NCBI GenBank assembly: GCA_009746045.1
Contig: RPFO01001126.1
Span: forward strand, 1-59,316
Length of the DNA stretch: 59,316 nt
From: Mesostigma viride
Lineage: Eukaryota > Streptophyta > Mesostigmatophyceae > Mesostigmatales > Mesostigmataceae
Reading direction: 5' to 3'
Shown here: positions 57,814 through 59,316 of the stretch, piece by piece
Layout of the letters: each line of letters begins with the position of its first letter
Numbering within the stretch: the stretch's first letter is position 1
Position numbers and translations under genes: made by a program
Notes under the pieces: generated by a model
Database searches by the model: none
What the model was told of the DNA's origin: nothing
Seen by the model: only the letters and a program-made list of their open reading frames with translations

Positions 57814-58735
57814 AATGGTGCAGGAGGAACAACGGCAGCAGGATTTCCGGTTTCGGCAGTCTGCTGGGGTTCGATTTCTCCTGAATTACGCCGTGTCGTT
57901 CGGGATCTATCTTTGTTGCTTGCAGATCGTCCGCCTGTAAATCGCAGCTTCGTGCAATTCGTCGACGACCAGGTCGAAGACTGGGAGCGAATTCTGCGAC
58001 ACGACGTACAAACATCGTCATTCCGGAGCACCGGAGCATCGACGACCTTGAGCAGGAGCTTCACGGGTTGGTCGGCATCCAGACGGTGATTACTGCAGTA
58101 GCAGAGCGAGTGCGGACGGAGTTGGCAGCAAGGCGAGGCGAGGTTGCGGAGGCAGCTGGCGCAGGGCGACACGAGTTTGTGCCGACAGTAGCGGGCGCGG
58201 GAGTACCACGTGCTTTCGCAGGCGGCATCGGCGGCGAGGGTGTTGCAGCGGGTCCAGTTAGGCGTGAACGACGCGGAGCGGAGCATCACAGGCGGCTTGC
58301 AGAGGTCAGGGCGACAGCGGAAGCCATCGCCGGAGGACCGCGCGCAACAAGAGTCGGCAGGTTTCCAGAGCGAGTAAGAGTTCCTTTTCAGGAACTGCCC
58401 CCGCCCTTCGCGTTCGTGTGACGCGTTGGGAGGAGTTTGCACCTCTTAGGTACGAGAGTGACCTTGAGGTAGGAGCAGGGGGTGTCGCTGGGCTAGGCGA
58501 CGAGGCACTCGGCGACCACGAGGTGCCAACGTACAATCCGCGAGGTGCCAACGACGGGTTGTCACCTGTCTACTTTACCAACGGTGACGATTCAGTCATC
58601 GCGGGCCGACAGCGGGTCGACGACGGCGCAGCAGGTAGCAGGGTACCAGAACTGATTGTGGTGAGCGACAGCGACGACGACAGCGACAAGGAGAACCAGG
58701 ACGCGCCTGGGGCCAGCCGTGGTGGTCTTGCCTGA
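57814..58735 (+). pseudogene. ORF1 of the third AGTT-type element, frameshifted
   Basis: Same protein as at 56214, but with one G fewer in the CTGGGG run near 57865 and a further shift near 58010, so three frames are needed. Past the point where the other copy is interrupted it continues with VPELIVVSDSDDDSDKENQ, a strongly acidic Ser/Asp tail, and stops at 58735. No enzyme motif is seen. Confidence 0.6.
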
Positions 58736-58837
58736 GTGGTAACACTTGGCACTTTCCTTTCTTGTTCAGTAGCTTATATTGCTTTAATTACTGCTTGGCC
58801 ACTTGGCTGGCTGTAGCAGATCTGAACAGAGGCCATC

Positions 58838-59316
58838 ATGGAGGATGGAGCTATCAACCAACAAGCGGGCTTTATGGGCTTCGGACGGCGCGGCGCTGGG
58901 CTAGATGGACGAGATGGACGCGATGGACGCGGTGGACGCGATGGACGCGGGGACGGCCAGGCGCTGGGAGACCAGGCTGAGGTGCCAGATAATCAGAGCA
59001 AGGATCTCAGGGCGGGCAGCACGCGCCAGCCGCAGATCAAGCGGCGCCTAAGCGACCAACCGTTGCTGAGGGGTACGCGGTGCTAGGCCAGTTTCAGTCC
59101 ATCAAGGACAATTGGCAGCCCCGGGATGCTGAAAGGATGTTAGAGGACATGAACTTGTACACGGAGATATACAACGGTGACAAGCTTCGCATCCTGGCGT
59201 CTAGTGCCTACATACGGCAGTCGGCGAGGCGGCTGTTCAAGTTTGTTCGGAGCGACACGCGGCGGGGACACCTGGGCGCGTTTATGACGCGACTCAGGGT
59301 GTTCCTGAGTGACAAG
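58838..59316 (+). pseudogene. Start of gag in the third AGTT-type element
   Basis: An ATG at 58838 opens MEDGAINQQAGF, then a GRDGRDGR repeat. After a one-base shift before about 59050 it continues to the window edge as gag-like helical sequence (NWQPRDAERMLEDMN, SSAYIRQSARRLFKF). Order LTR-ORF1-gag mirrors the complete Copia-like element, supporting kinship. Truncated by the window end. Confidence 0.55.

Larger units (their letters stand above)
57026..59316 (+). mobile_element. Third AGTT-type LTR element, inserted in its relative, runs off the window
   Basis: It begins AGTTAACGCC inside the ORF1 of the element at 55422 and shows LTR, ORF1 and the beginning of gag. Left of the insertion is GACGG, a possible target duplication that cannot be confirmed without the right end. 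Its LTR and ORF1 are very similar to the first copy, with several one-base indels. Confidence 0.75.

Overview
The window looks like a piece of a eukaryotic nuclear genome, most probably a flagellated green alga (a volvocine-type chlorophyte is my best guess, not proven). The reasons are a host gene split by many GT-AG introns with GC-rich Ala/Pro/Gly-rich exons, very long microsatellites, and layered LTR and non-LTR retrotransposons. I see no operons, ribosome binding sites, CRISPR arrays, rRNA or convincing tRNA genes.

Layout. 1-5383: 23 full copies plus a partial copy of a nearly identical 230-232 bp tandem monomer. It ends exactly where a GC-rich non-LTR retrotransposon begins (5384-10716). 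That element encodes PHD, RING and C2H2 zinc fingers, then a reverse transcriptase, a zinc knuckle and a PD-D restriction-like endonuclease, apparently as one ORF broken by two homopolymer frameshifts. 10717-19620: a decayed LINE ORF1-like fragment, a 184-bp satellite, about 1.7 kb of simple repeats, (CCCT)n and (TTCA)n among them, and two copies of an unclassified repeat between (TTCA)n arrays.

19621-35717, minus strand: the only host gene I can support. I could chain about 19 exons with consistent phases and an exact multiple of three (about 1,786 residues). It has five SDS22-type leucine-rich repeats with an LRR cap, a huge low-complexity exon, and a long coiled-coil tail. This is the architecture of VFL1/LRRCC1 basal-body proteins. 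Its introns carry several tandem repeats.

36703-59316: a nest of transposons. A minus-strand Ty3 chromodomain element is the host. Into it went (a) a 1.7-kb TIR element inside the integrase (40243-41943); (b) a 10.5-kb Copia-like element (44808-55313) flanked by the 5-bp duplication GAATC, which itself carries a 2.7-kb non-autonomous LTR element (51824-54492, duplication GGTTT); and (c) at 55422 a relative of the Copia element, whose own ORF1 was hit by a second copy of the same family (57026 to beyond the window). Removing the insertions restores the Ty3 reading frame at both junctions that I could test.

The Copia-like families are odd. Their LTRs run AGTT...AACT rather than TG...CA, they carry an extra ORF ahead of gag, and the complete copy has a retropepsin-like segment between integrase and reverse transcriptase and HGDD at the expected catalytic site. 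The Ty3 element has an unexplained third ORF after its chromodomain. Frameshifts in many element ORFs often sit in homopolymers, so sequencing error must be weighed against real decay.
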